Of a stretch of DNA of 51,934 nucleotides, positions 8,259 to 18,770 are shown one piece after another. The position numbers were made by a program, and so were the translations under genes. Position 1 is the stretch's first letter. Each line of letters starts with the position of its first letter. The DNA comes from Lysobacter arvi (GTDB lineage: Bacteria > Pseudomonadota > Gammaproteobacteria > Xanthomonadales > Xanthomonadaceae). The notes beneath the pieces are model-generated. The model made no database searches. It saw nothing but the letters and a program-made list of their open reading frames with translations, and was not told the DNA's origin. The stretch covers positions 1 through 51,934 of the forward strand of contig JARUHG010000009.1 in assembly GCA_031216755.1 (NCBI GenBank), in the 5' to 3' direction.

Positions 8259-9038
8259 TCAACCGAACCGCTGCAACACTTCGCGCACACCCGCCTGGTA
8301 ACTCGCACCGAACAGGTTCAGATGGTTGAGCAGGTGGTACAGGTTGTAGATCGGTGCGCGTTCGCGCCAATCCGGCGCAGGTTTCGCTGCCGCATCGTAC
8401 GCGCGCCAGAACGCGTCAGGCGGCGCACCGAACAACGTCAGCATCGCCAGCTCCGACTCGGCCCAGCCGAAATGCACGGCACCGGCGTCGATCAATGCGG
8501 GCGTGCCATCGGCGCAGCAATGCAGATTGCCCATCCACAGATCGCCATGCAGCAGCGAGGCCGGCTGCGCGGGAACCAGGTCGCGCAGGCGCGCGCAGAT
8601 GCGTTCGACCGCGTCCACGTCATCAGGCGCAAGATGTCCGCCGTCGCGCGCGCGGCGTGCCTGCGGATGCAGACGATGCTCGGCGAAGAACGCCCAGCCG
8701 TCCTCCGTCCATGGATTGGACTGAGGCGTCGGCCCGCAATAGCCGTCACGCTTGAACCCGAATCGCGCGTTGTGCAGCGCATGCTGTGCGGCGAGCCCCT
8801 CGCCCGCGAGTGTCCAGAACTTCTCTTTCGGCGTGCCTTCGCCGAGGTCTTCCAGCACCAGCCGTTCCGGTTCGAGCGCAAGCACGCGCGGCACGCGCAG
8901 CGCACCGGCAGCGGCGAGCGTCGCCAGCCCGGTCGCTTCGGCGCTGAAGAAGTCCGACGGCGCGCCGGGCCAGCGCTTCACCACGACGGCCAGGTTGCGG
9001 TACGTGGTGTGCTGGAGTTGCTGGCGCCCCGTCATCAT
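8259..9038 (-). CDS. Fructosamine kinase-like protein (YniA/FN3K family), short N-terminus
   Basis: A 259-residue member of the aminoglycoside-phosphotransferase-like fold. Relatives phosphorylate ketosamines formed by protein glycation, or ribulosamines. The catalytic loop LLHGDLWMGN is near residue 164 and the metal-binding Asp follows in ALIDAGAVHFGWAE. Relatives such as E. coli YniA have roughly 25 more residues at the N-terminus, including a glycine-rich ATP loop; here the protein begins almost directly at the strand carrying the ATP-binding lysine (VVVKRW). The start ATG lies only ten bases after the stop of the SMC ATPase, so the gene is probably translated from the same message. Its substrate and its link to the condensin are unknown. 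Confidence 0.8.
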   Translation of the reverse strand: MMTGRQQLQHTTYRNLAVVVKRWPGAPSDFFSAEATGLATLAAAGALRVPRVLALEPERLVLEDLGEGTPKEKFWTLAGEGLAAQHALHNARFGFKRDGYCGPTPQSNPWTEDGWAFFAEHRLHPQARRARDGGHLAPDDVDAVERICARLRDLVPAQPASLLHGDLWMGNLHCCADGTPALIDAGAVHFGWAESELAMLTLFGAPPDAFWRAYDAAAKPAPDWRERAPIYNLYHLLNHLNLFGASYQAGVREVLQRFG

Positions 9039-9048
9039 GCGCGTCGCC

Positions 9049-11856
9049 TCAGGCCGCCTGCGCGTCGTCGCGACGGTCGCGCTTGAGCACCGCCACCGGT
9101 TCGGCCCATGCGTTGCCGCCCCGACGCTTGCTCGTCGCCAGCACGAGGTCGGAAGGCTCGAACACGTTGAGGTTGTGCGTGATCGGCGTGGTCAGGATGT
9201 ACTGCGCGTCGGTCGAACGCAGGAAGCGGCCGACCTTCTCGATGTTGAACACGTCCAGGTGCGCGAAGGGCTCGTCGATGAACACGAAGCCGCCCGGCTG
9301 GTCCTCGTCGCGCAGCAGACCGACGAGCAGCAGCAGCGACTTCATCACCTGCTGTCCGCCCGAGGCCTCGCCGTCGTCGAGCCCGATCCAGCCCTTGCGA
9401 TCGAAGTCGAACTTCACCGTCAGGCCGGCCTGCGCGAGCGCCACGTCCTCGTTCACCAGTTCCGGCATTTCGACATCCACGCCGATGCCGGCCAGTTCGC
9501 CCAGCGCGGCGAGGTTCTTCTTGTAGCGGCGCACTGTCGCGCGCAGCACGTTGATGTACGCACCGCGCGCTTCCTCGGTGATGCGGCGCGCGCGATGCAG
9601 GTGCGCCTCGCGCTTGCCGATGGTCGATTCCAGTCCGTCGTGGTCGGCGGCGAACTTGTCGCGAAGCGCGATGCAGCCCTCGTCCTCGACATAGCCGCCA
9701 CGTTGCAGGCGCTCGTCGATGCGCTCCAGCTCTCGCCGCACGGCGCCCGCGCTTTCGTACTCCTCGCGTGCCTGGCGCAAGGCCTCCGCGCTGCGCCACG
9801 CCGGCGGCATCAGCGCGCGCTTGCGGCGGAACTCGACGATGCGCTGCACCAGTTGCTGGCGTTCCTGCGCGATCTGCTGCGCGCGCTCGCGCACTTCGTT
9901 CTCGAGCGAACGGATCTCGCCCGCGCGGGTGGCATCGGCAATGCTTTCGGCCTTGTCTTCGGCCTCCAGTCCGTCGAGCCGGGCGCGTGCGTCCGAGAGC
10001 GCGACGGCCGCCAACTGCGCGGCTTCGGCCATCGCGGGCAAACGTTCGGCGGCGTCGGCGAATTCCGCCGCACGCGTCACCAGCTCCTGCCCGGCGTCCA
10101 GCCCGAGCAGCCGCGCCTGCTCCGCGTCGACGCGCTTGCCCAGTTCGCTCAGCTCGTCCTCGCGCGCATGCGCCCGCTGCTGGATCGCGATCTGCTCGGC
10201 CCGCAGCTCGTCCAGTCGCGCCTGGCGCGCGCCAGTGCCGAAGTGCGGCGCCCCGCCGCCGATGTGGCGACCGCCGCGATGCTCGCGCAGATACCCCTTC
10301 AGCGTGATCCAGTCCTGTCCCTTCGGCAGGCGGCGGCCATCCTCGATATCCTCGACGCGCCGGATTTTGTCGAGCTGCTTCGGCAACCACGCAGGCGGTT
10401 CGGCGGAGAACTTCACCACTTCCAGCAGCGAGCCCTTCGTCGCCTTCTCCACCGGCGCGCGATGCGACACGACGAAATGGCGGTACTGCATCTTCTCGCC
10501 GAGCTTCCACGCCGCGCCCTCATCGCGCGGGTTCTCCAGCACCACCAGGTGCCGGTACGGCGCAAGCACGGCTTCGACCGCGACCGACCACTTCGGATCG
10601 ACGATGTCCACCAGTTCGGTGAGCACGCGGTGTTCGATGCCGGCGTTGTCCAGTGCGGTGCGGAAATCGCGTTCGAACGGCTCGACGATGCGGCCGCCGC
10701 CGCTGAGCGCGGCGACCTGCGCGGCGATCTCGCCGGTGCGCTGGCGATCGCGTTCGGCTTCCAGCTTCAGTTCGGCCTGGCGGCGACGACCTTCCTCGAC
10801 GCGACGGCTGAGCGCTTCCACGTCCACTGCGCCACGTTGCGCCTGCACGCGCGCGAGTTCATCGCGACGGCGCACCAGCATCTCGGCATCGCGCGCGTGG
10901 TCGCGCGCAGCGGTGAACTCGGTTTCGCAGGCGCGCACATCGGCGCGCGCGCGCTCGATCGCCGCGCGCAGTGCGTCGCGTTGACCGACCGCATTGCGCT
11001 CGCGCATGCGCAGCTGGTCGTGCGCGCGTTCGCGTTCGCGCAGCGCGCGTCGCAGGCCGGTCAGGCGCGGACGTGCGCCCTCCAGCGTGGCGCGCAGATC
11101 GGCCAGGTCGATCTTCGGTGCGATCTCCGCCTGCAGGCGCTGGCGCTGGTTGCGCAGCGCCTGGCCTTCCTCGAACGAACGCACGTCCACGCGCGCCGAT
11201 TCGAGCTTGAAATGCAGCTCGCCCAGGCCGTGGCGCAGCTGTTCGATTTCCTTCTCGACATCGAGCTGTTCGGCCTTGGCGCGCTGGTAATCGTCCAGCA
11301 CGGCCTTGTCTTCGAACACATCGAAGACCAGTTGCAGCAGTTCGCGCGGCGAGAGCTGGCAGAGCTTGTCCGTCGCGCCCTGCTCCAGCGTGAGCACGCG
11401 GCAGATCGCGCGCGTGAGGCCCGCACCCGCCAGGCGCACGCGGTAGTCGCGCACGCCGAGCCATTCGCCGCCCTGCTCGATCTGTTCGACCGGCACGTCG
11501 CCGGCGAGGATCTGGTAATCCCGCGACCAGTCGCCGCCGCGCTTGCGGATGCGGCACGCGAGCGTGACGGTCTCGTCCTTGATCGGGAAGAACGGGCGAC
11601 CGCCGCGGCGATCCGGGCGATTGCTCACCACCGCGCGCAGCCACGCCTGGCCCTTGCCGTTGTGGCGCAGGTAAGTCTTGTAGTCGCGCGCGGTCTCGCG
11701 ATCCTCGATCGCGAGCAGCGTGCGCAGCGCATCGAGCAACGTCGTCTTGCCCGAGCCGTTCGGCCCGACGACGGTGATGACGGAGGCGTCGAGCGGCAAC
11801 TGGAAACGCTGCCAGTAATCCCAGTGCACGACTTCCAGGCTGCGGAACTCAAACAT
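9049..11856 (-). CDS. mksB: SMC-like condensin ATPase, MksB/JetC type
   Basis: A 935-residue structural-maintenance-of-chromosomes ATPase. The N-terminal head carries Walker A GPNGSGKT (residues 31-38). The C-terminal head carries the ABC signature SGGQQ (832-836) and Walker B FVFIDEP (857-863). Between them lie two long charged coiled coils (about 190-380 and 545-760) separated by a hinge-like globular stretch (about 385-545, LVDIVDPKWSVAVEAVL). ATP-driven dimers of such proteins entrap and loop DNA. The size suits MksB and is short for canonical SMC. The start codon overlaps the end of the KITE gene by eight bases, so the two are translationally coupled. The family name is inferred from architecture and gene order; a Wadjet-type relative without its nuclease is the alternative. 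Confidence 0.82.
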   Translation of the reverse strand: MFEFRSLEVVHWDYWQRFQLPLDASVITVVGPNGSGKTTLLDALRTLLAIEDRETARDYKTYLRHNGKGQAWLRAVVSNRPDRRGGRPFFPIKDETVTLACRIRKRGGDWSRDYQILAGDVPVEQIEQGGEWLGVRDYRVRLAGAGLTRAICRVLTLEQGATDKLCQLSPRELLQLVFDVFEDKAVLDDYQRAKAEQLDVEKEIEQLRHGLGELHFKLESARVDVRSFEEGQALRNQRQRLQAEIAPKIDLADLRATLEGARPRLTGLRRALRERERAHDQLRMRERNAVGQRDALRAAIERARADVRACETEFTAARDHARDAEMLVRRRDELARVQAQRGAVDVEALSRRVEEGRRRQAELKLEAERDRQRTGEIAAQVAALSGGGRIVEPFERDFRTALDNAGIEHRVLTELVDIVDPKWSVAVEAVLAPYRHLVVLENPRDEGAAWKLGEKMQYRHFVVSHRAPVEKATKGSLLEVVKFSAEPPAWLPKQLDKIRRVEDIEDGRRLPKGQDWITLKGYLREHRGGRHIGGGAPHFGTGARQARLDELRAEQIAIQQRAHAREDELSELGKRVDAEQARLLGLDAGQELVTRAAEFADAAERLPAMAEAAQLAAVALSDARARLDGLEAEDKAESIADATRAGEIRSLENEVRERAQQIAQERQQLVQRIVEFRRKRALMPPAWRSAEALRQAREEYESAGAVRRELERIDERLQRGGYVEDEGCIALRDKFAADHDGLESTIGKREAHLHRARRITEEARGAYINVLRATVRRYKKNLAALGELAGIGVDVEMPELVNEDVALAQAGLTVKFDFDRKGWIGLDDGEASGGQQVMKSLLLLVGLLRDEDQPGGFVFIDEPFAHLDVFNIEKVGRFLRSTDAQYILTTPITHNLNVFEPSDLVLATSKRRGGNAWAEPVAVLKRDRRDDAQAA

Positions 11857-12592
11857 CGGCCTGCGCCTCTTCGGTGGTTTCGCGGCTTTCGTGGGTGTCT
11901 TCGTCCAGCGACACGTCGTAGGCGTCCTCGTCGACGCTGTCGGCGTTGGCCGCCTGCGTCGCACGCGCCTGTTCGACGACGAACGACAGCGCGCCGTCCA
12001 TCACGCGGCTGGCGATGCGCTCGTAATCGAACGCAAGATCGAGCAGCGGGCCTTCGGCGATGCGTTCCTTGCGCCGCACGATGAAACCGTGGCGCTGCAG
12101 CACGCCGAGCGAAAGATTGATGCGGAACTTGCCGCCGAGCTTGTCGCCGAAATCGGCCATGAGCGTGCGTTCGTTGATCGGCTCGACCATGTCCTGCCCG
12201 ACCGGCACCGGCTTGAGTTCGGCGAACATCTGCTCCTGGTCCTGCTGGCGCTCGCTTTCCTGCCGGGCGATCTGGCGCTGCCGCTTGGGCAGCACGAGCA
12301 GCGACCACAGCACGACCAGCAGCGCGAGCGCATCGCGATCCAGTTGCAGATTGCTCGCGGCCCACGCGCGCGCACTGCCGAAGACGTCGTTCTCCTGCGC
12401 GCGCGCCACACCGACCGCGACGTGCGCGGCGAAGGGATGTTCGAGCAGGCGCAGGCCCGCGCCCGCAAGGCGGCGATCGAGTTCGTCGCGCAGTTCGGCG
12501 TCGACGAGGATCTGCCGGACCGCGTGGTCGTCGCGCGGCAGCCAGCGCTCGGCGAGCAGGCGGGCGATGAGGGTGGCGGTGGGATCGGTCAT
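11849..12592 (-). CDS. mksE: KITE subunit of SMC complex, MksE-like
   Basis: A 247-residue small subunit expected to bind the kleisin as a dimer of tandem winged helices. Residues 1-60 (ATLIARLLAERWLPRDDHAVRQIL), the middle helix LDRDALALLVVLWSLLVLPKRQRQIAR, and GVLQRHGFIVRRKERIAEGPLLDLAFDYERIASRV towards the C-terminus fit this architecture; the last 40 residues are acidic and probably disordered. Sequence is weakly conserved in this family, so the call leans on position between the kleisin and the SMC ATPase. Its start overlaps the kleisin stop as ATGA, and its end overlaps the ATPase start, showing tight coupling and probably fixed stoichiometry. Confidence 0.75.
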   Translation of the reverse strand: MTDPTATLIARLLAERWLPRDDHAVRQILVDAELRDELDRRLAGAGLRLLEHPFAAHVAVGVARAQENDVFGSARAWAASNLQLDRDALALLVVLWSLLVLPKRQRQIARQESERQQDQEQMFAELKPVPVGQDMVEPINERTLMADFGDKLGGKFRINLSLGVLQRHGFIVRRKERIAEGPLLDLAFDYERIASRVMDGALSFVVEQARATQAANADSVDEDAYDVSLDEDTHESRETTEEAQADV

Positions 12593-14031
12593 CGGGATTC
12601 CGTTGTTGCAGCGGATTTCTTCTTCCGCTTCGGTGTCGGTTTGCTCTTCTGCGTGTCGGCTTGCGCGTCGCCGCTTCCTTCTCCGTCATCCGGCTTGCGC
12701 CGGGATGACGGTGCCTTCGAGGCGTCGACCTGCGCATGCGAGTCGGCTTCGCCCGGCGCGTCGATCTTTCCCGTCAGCCACGCGCGGCTCATGTACGCCA
12801 CGCCTGCGCGGCCCACCTGCTCCAACTGCGTGCCGACCTTCCAGCGCAACGGCAGCTGCGCGATGGAGGCGCTGACACCGTTGCGGTTCTCCGCGCCGGG
12901 ATCGCCGATCAATCCAAGCAGCGACAAGCGATACGCGCTCACCGCGAAGCCGTCCTGCGGGACCCAGTCGGACAGCGCCGTTTCGGCATCGCATTCCAGC
13001 GAGGCCAACTGCGACAGCCATTGCTCGGCGTGCGCGTAATCCTGTTCGGCCACCGGCGCCTGCGTGTCGTCGGGCGCGTCCTGCGCGGGCGGCAGCGAGG
13101 CGTCTTCCTGCGTTTCGCGCTCGCGTTCGACCAGTTCGTACTCGGCGACGTCCAGCGCGATGGGCGCCAGCATGAAAGCCGGCGCGACCGTGCGCGCGAG
13201 CGCGTGTTCGGCCAGGGCGGCGAGCCCGTCCGCATCCAGCCCGCGCAGGTAGCGGTTGACGTCGGACGAGGACAGGCCGCTCGCGCCGATGTGCACGCGG
13301 TGGCGGTCGAGCTGGTTCAGTGCGCGCTGGAATACCGACGCCTGTCGCAGCATCGAACTCTGCGCACGGCCGATCTGCTGCGCGACGCGGTGCGTGGCCG
13401 CATCGAGCTCCTCGTCGGCGGCGATTTCCTTGACGATCGCCGTGCCCTTCTCGACCCACTGCCACACCTGCTGCAGCGTGCCGGCAGCGCGCTGGATGCG
13501 GTGTTCGGAACCGCTGAGCACCGCCTGGTCGAAGTCCTCGCGGTATTCGTTGAGGCGCGACAACAGGTGCTGCAGGTCGTCGCCGCGCACGCGCCCGACC
13601 GCCTGGCCGGCGGCGAGCTGCGCGGTGACGTAGGCCAGTTCGTCGCCCTCGCGATTGAACTGCAGCAGCAGGCCGATCGCCGACAGCGCCTGCCGCCCGA
13701 CGGGGCTGATGCGGTAGCGCTGGGTGTCGTTGTCCCAGCGCAGCAGGTCGTTCTCGCGCAGGCGGCCCAGGACCGTGTCGAACTTGACCGGATCGAGGTA
13801 GGCGAAGTGATCGCGCAGTTCCTGCGGGCTCCAGTCCGGCGCGGCGCCGCGCTCGCCGATCGCGCGCAGCACCAGCAGCCGCACCATCACGCTCTCCTCG
13901 CCGCCATGGAAAAGCGTCGAGAAGGCGCGCAGGAGGTCGCGGGCGGAAAGCAGCGGGTGCAGGTCGGGCAGGTCGGCCGCGACGATGCCGTCGCGGAGGT
14001 AGTCCTGCAGGGGGGCGGAAGCGTCGTCCAT
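12589..14031 (-). CDS. mksF: Kleisin subunit of SMC complex, MksF-like
   Basis: A 480-residue kleisin expected to bridge the two SMC heads. The N-terminal winged-helix region (about 1-130, including VMVRLLVLRAIGERG and YLDPVKFDTVLGRLRENDLLRWDNDTQRYRISPVGRQAL) is followed by helical bundles. The C-terminal part beyond residue 400 should contact the ATPase head. The last 40 residues are a basic, low-complexity tail (KSKPTPKRKKKSAATT), part of which is encoded by a REP-like element at 12683-12711. The ATG at 14031 was chosen because it gives the usual family N-terminus; an upstream in-frame extension lies in promoter DNA. It is the first gene of the mksF-mksE-mksB-kinase unit and is divergent from fadH. 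Confidence 0.78.
   Translation of the reverse strand: MDDASAPLQDYLRDGIVAADLPDLHPLLSARDLLRAFSTLFHGGEESVMVRLLVLRAIGERGAAPDWSPQELRDHFAYLDPVKFDTVLGRLRENDLLRWDNDTQRYRISPVGRQALSAIGLLLQFNREGDELAYVTAQLAAGQAVGRVRGDDLQHLLSRLNEYREDFDQAVLSGSEHRIQRAAGTLQQVWQWVEKGTAIVKEIAADEELDAATHRVAQQIGRAQSSMLRQASVFQRALNQLDRHRVHIGASGLSSSDVNRYLRGLDADGLAALAEHALARTVAPAFMLAPIALDVAEYELVERERETQEDASLPPAQDAPDDTQAPVAEQDYAHAEQWLSQLASLECDAETALSDWVPQDGFAVSAYRLSLLGLIGDPGAENRNGVSASIAQLPLRWKVGTQLEQVGRAGVAYMSRAWLTGKIDAPGEADSHAQVDASKAPSSRRKPDDGEGSGDAQADTQKSKPTPKRKKKSAATTESR
12683..12711. repeat. REP-like hairpin inside the mksF coding sequence
   Basis: CCGTCATCC-GGC-TTGC-GCC-GGGATGACGG forms a stem with one bulged base and carries the same CCGGGATGACGG arm as the element at 8208-8231. 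It is translated within the kleisin tail as SSRRKPDDG. It appears to be a mobile repeat that landed in frame near the 3' end. Confidence 0.65.
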
Positions 14032-14195
14032 GGAGGACCGGAAACTACGGGTGGGCCATGTTCGACGAGGCCCGGGCCCGAGACAACTCTTGCGCTGCGG
14101 GCGCTTTTGCGCAGTGGCGGCGGCGTGGGGCTCGCCCGGGCCAGAACGCCAGGGCCGAGGCCCGATGGGCCGCGCAACCCGACGGACGCGCTTGA

Positions 14196-16322
<2,127 letters not shown>

Positions 16323-16785
16323 CGAACTGCGCAGCCCTTGCCGGACAAGGGCTGCAGGGGTGTCGCAGGCGGTGTGGGCCACCCCGCTCGTGCTGGACGC
16401 TGGGCGCCGCAGGCCCTTTCCTGAACAGGTGTTCGGCGTTGGGCTGACCGGAACGCCGCCATGGATTCCGTTTGCATACAAAGAGTTGCGATCGGACGGC
16501 CGAATTTCCAGCCGCAACGGAACGTGCCGGTCAAGCCCCCGGCATTCACCCGGTGTTTATCTTGGCGCCGCTACCGTGCGCCAACTTTTCGGCCACCCCC
16601 TTGGTGGCGACCCTCACCGCCCGCGCATGGCTTACCTGCGCGCGGATTTGGTGAATGGGCAAAAGCGCGCCGCAGAGTGCGCTGCCCTCCCCAGTACGCC
16701 ATGCCGGCCCGCGCCGTGGCCCGCCTCCTCTCCCGGGACGCGGCCGTGAAGCGGACCGGCGCAACGGAGCAAGGAGTCCGATTAG
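16323..16785. other. 463-base non-coding gap between fadH and the cell-wall hydrolase
   Basis: Apart from the hairpin at 16331-16355 I see no gene here. Short open frames on both strands lack ribosome sites and family resemblance. The segment around 16465-16570 is less GC-rich than the rest (TTTGCATACAAAGAGTTG, TTTATCTTGG) and may hold the promoter of the downstream hydrolase gene. An AAGGAG ribosome site ends nine bases before its ATG. Confidence 0.5.
16331..16355 (+). terminator. Hairpin after fadH
   Basis: GCAGCCCTTG-CCGGA-CAAGGGCTGC is a perfect 10-bp stem with a five-base loop starting eight bases after the fadH stop. No T-run follows, so termination would be weak or factor-dependent. 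Confidence 0.55.
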
Positions 16786-17244
16786 ATGAAACTGGCTTGG
16801 ATCCTGTGGCTGGCCTCCGTGCTTCCGCCACAAACCGCTGATTCGCTGTGCCTGAGCACCACCGTCTACCTGGAAGCGCGCGACCAGTCGGTCCGCGGCC
16901 AGAAGGCGGTCGCCGAGGTCGCCCTGCGTCGCCGCGACAGCGGCCTGTGGGGCAACACCGTCTGCGACGTGGTGACCGCGCGCAAGCAGTTCGCCCCCAC
17001 CCTGGTGTCGCCGGGCACGCGCCTGAGCAACACCGACGCCTGGGCCGAGGCCGTCACCATCGCGCTCGACGCCGAACGCAACTGGGCGCTGCCGCCCGGC
17101 GAGCGCAAGGAGATCGTGCCGGGCGCGAGCCACTTCGCCGCGCACGCGATCGCCAGCCCGTCGTGGCGCACGGCGTACCAGGTGGCGACGATCGGCGATC
17201 ACACCTTCTATAAGGTGCAGTCGCTCAAGCCGCGTCGCTCGTAA
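16786..17244 (+). CDS. Secreted cell-wall hydrolase, SleB/Hydrolase_2 family
   Basis: A 152-residue protein of the SleB (spore cortex-lytic enzyme-like) family, which cleaves peptidoglycan glycan strands. In non-spore-formers such proteins act in wall turnover. A hydrophobic N-terminus (MKLAWILWLASVLPP) looks like a signal peptide. The family motif TTVYLEARDQSVRGQKAVAEVALRR follows, with Glu30 as the likely catalytic residue; the final part (GASHFAAHA, TFYKV) matches the conserved C-terminal pattern. The start follows AAGGAG by nine bases. It is small because it has only the catalytic domain and no binding domain. No operon partner is evident. Confidence 0.75.
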   Translation: MKLAWILWLASVLPPQTADSLCLSTTVYLEARDQSVRGQKAVAEVALRRRDSGLWGNTVCDVVTARKQFAPTLVSPGTRLSNTDAWAEAVTIALDAERNWALPPGERKEIVPGASHFAAHAIASPSWRTAYQVATIGDHTFYKVQSLKPRRS

Positions 17245-17379
17245 GCCGCGCGGCGTTCCGCGCCCTGCGGGCCGGCGGGGCGCGTACAGGGCAATGATCT
17301 GTTGCACGCTGCGACATTGAGCCGCCGCCCGCGAGTCGGCGATAGTGCGCGATTGCCTGTCCTTGAAGGGATCCCCCGC

Positions 17380-17991
17380 ATGAAGCTCTACACCAAGCCC
17401 GGCGCGTGCTCGACCGCCGACCACATCGCGCTGCAGTGGACGGGCCAGCCGTTCCAGCTGGAGATCCTCGACAAGGAATCGATGAAGGCACCCGCCTTCC
17501 TCGCGATCAATCCCGCCGGCGCGGTGCCGGCGATCGTCGATGGCGATTTCGTGCTGACGCAGAACGCCGCGATCATGGGCTACATCGCCGATTCGTTCCC
17601 CGAAGCGGGCCTTGCCGGCGACGGCAGCGCGCGCCAGCGCGCCGAGGCCGCCCGCTGGCTCGCCTTCGTCAATTCCGACCTGCATCCCGCGTTCAAGCCG
17701 CTGTTCGGGCCGGGTGCCTTCATCGGCGACGAGAGCCAGTACGAGGCGGTGAAGCTCGCCGCCCGCAAGCGCGTGCGGGCCCTGTTCGAAACCGCCGATC
17801 GCCAGCTCGCCGGCAAGCAGTGGATCGCCGGCTTCCGCAGCTACGCCGACCCGTACCTCTACATCACGCTGCGCTGGGCGCAGGGCCTGGGCATCGACCT
17901 GTCGGGTCTGGACCACCTGGCCGCGTTCAAGGCGCGCATGGAAGCCGACCCCGCGGTGCGCAAGGCGCTGACCATCGAAGGCCTGGCGTAA
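17380..17991 (+). CDS. Glutathione S-transferase family protein
   Basis: A 203-residue cytosolic GST. The thioredoxin-like N-terminal domain (1-80) has MKLYTKPGACSTADHIAL, where the Cys or Ser near residue 10 is the catalytic position as in bacterial beta-class enzymes. It also contains NPAGAVPAIVDGDFVLTQNAAIMGYI, with the cis-Pro and the Asn/Ala stretch that binds glutathione. An all-helical domain follows (90-200). It conjugates glutathione to electrophiles or reduces peroxides; the substrate is unknown. The ATG at 17380 was chosen because the fold starts at this methionine and a purine-rich GAAGGG lies upstream. A clear terminator follows. Confidence 0.88.
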   Translation: MKLYTKPGACSTADHIALQWTGQPFQLEILDKESMKAPAFLAINPAGAVPAIVDGDFVLTQNAAIMGYIADSFPEAGLAGDGSARQRAEAARWLAFVNSDLHPAFKPLFGPGAFIGDESQYEAVKLAARKRVRALFETADRQLAGKQWIAGFRSYADPYLYITLRWAQGLGIDLSGLDHLAAFKARMEADPAVRKALTIEGLA

Positions 17992-18011
17992 AAAACGCGA
18001 AAGCTCCCCAC

Positions 18012-18048
18012 GCACGAAGACGGGCCCCGGCCGCCTTCGTGCTTTTCG
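18012..18048 (+). terminator. Rho-independent terminator of the GST gene
   Basis: GCACGAAG pairs with CTTCGTGC around a GC-rich loop, followed by TTTTCG on the plus strand. It lies 20 bases after the GST stop and just before the stop of the convergent unknown gene. Confidence 0.75.
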
Positions 18049-18061
18049 CCCCGGGCGGTGC

Positions 18062-18616
18062 TCAGGCTTGTGCGAGCATCCGGAAGCGGCGTTCCATCTC
18101 GGCGGCGAACGCGGAGTCGCGCGCCTTCGCCAACGCCGTGCTGAAGTCCGGCACGAGCGCGATGAGCTCGCCGACGTCGGTGCAGCGTTCGACCTTGAGC
18201 TGCAGGAAGTAGCCGCGCAGGCCGAGGTGCTCGCGCACGGTGTCCGACATCAGCGTGTAGAGCGCGGAATAGCCCGACGCCGCGGTCGACGGCGGCGCGG
18301 CGCTGGCGCCGTGCAGCGGCGCGTTGACCTCGGGCGGCGACGATGCGGGCGTCGCGGGCCGGGCGGCATCGCGGATCGTCGCGGCGGCGGCGGCCGCCAG
18401 GCTCTGCGGCACGGCAATCAGGCCGAGCGCGTGCAGTTGCTGGAGCGCATCGTCCGGCGCCTTCAGGCCGGCGACCACGCCCCGCAGCTGCGCCACCGTG
18501 CGCTGCCCGTCCACCATCAGCAGGATCGACCGGAGCCCGTTGGGCAGCTTGAGCGCGCGACTGAGGATCTCGTCGCGACCGGCATCGGTCTTGTTCGGCA
18601 CTTCGTCGTCGCGCAT
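18062..18616 (-). CDS. Conserved hypothetical protein, two small domains
   Basis: A 184-residue protein I do not recognise. Residues 15-70 (EILSRALKLPNGLRSILLMVDGQRTVAQLRGVVAGL followed by ALQQLHALGLI) resemble a winged-helix fold of the kind found in regulatory proteins. An alanine- and proline-rich linker (about 75-115) is followed by a helical C-terminal part (YSALYTLMSDTVREHLGLRGYFLQLKVERC). There is no signal peptide or membrane segment. Start: an ATG preceded by GGGGGGAACC. It lies downstream of gntK on the same strand with 154 bases between. Coding signal is supported by length and codon use; function is unknown. Confidence 0.65.
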   Translation of the reverse strand: MRDDEVPNKTDAGRDEILSRALKLPNGLRSILLMVDGQRTVAQLRGVVAGLKAPDDALQQLHALGLIAVPQSLAAAAAATIRDAARPATPASSPPEVNAPLHGASAAPPSTAASGYSALYTLMSDTVREHLGLRGYFLQLKVERCTDVGELIALVPDFSTALAKARDSAFAAEMERRFRMLAQA

Positions 18617-18770
18617 GGTTCCCCCCGGACCATCGGCTGCGAAAGCCGGCCGACTATGCCACGGTTGGAGCCCGCATGCGCGGACCGCCGTCGCCGCTGC
18701 CCGCGCGTGGGACCTTGCCGCCCCTGCCCTTGCGCGCGCGGCTACCCGGACTGCGGCGCCCGCCAGCGCA

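Noticed and set aside
8752-12084. Plus-strand open frame of about 1110 codons
   Set aside because: It lies antisense to the SMC ATPase and kinase genes. Its translation is Arg/Ala/Gln/His-rich without any domain, as expected from the complement of a high-GC gene, while the minus strand shows Walker and signature motifs.
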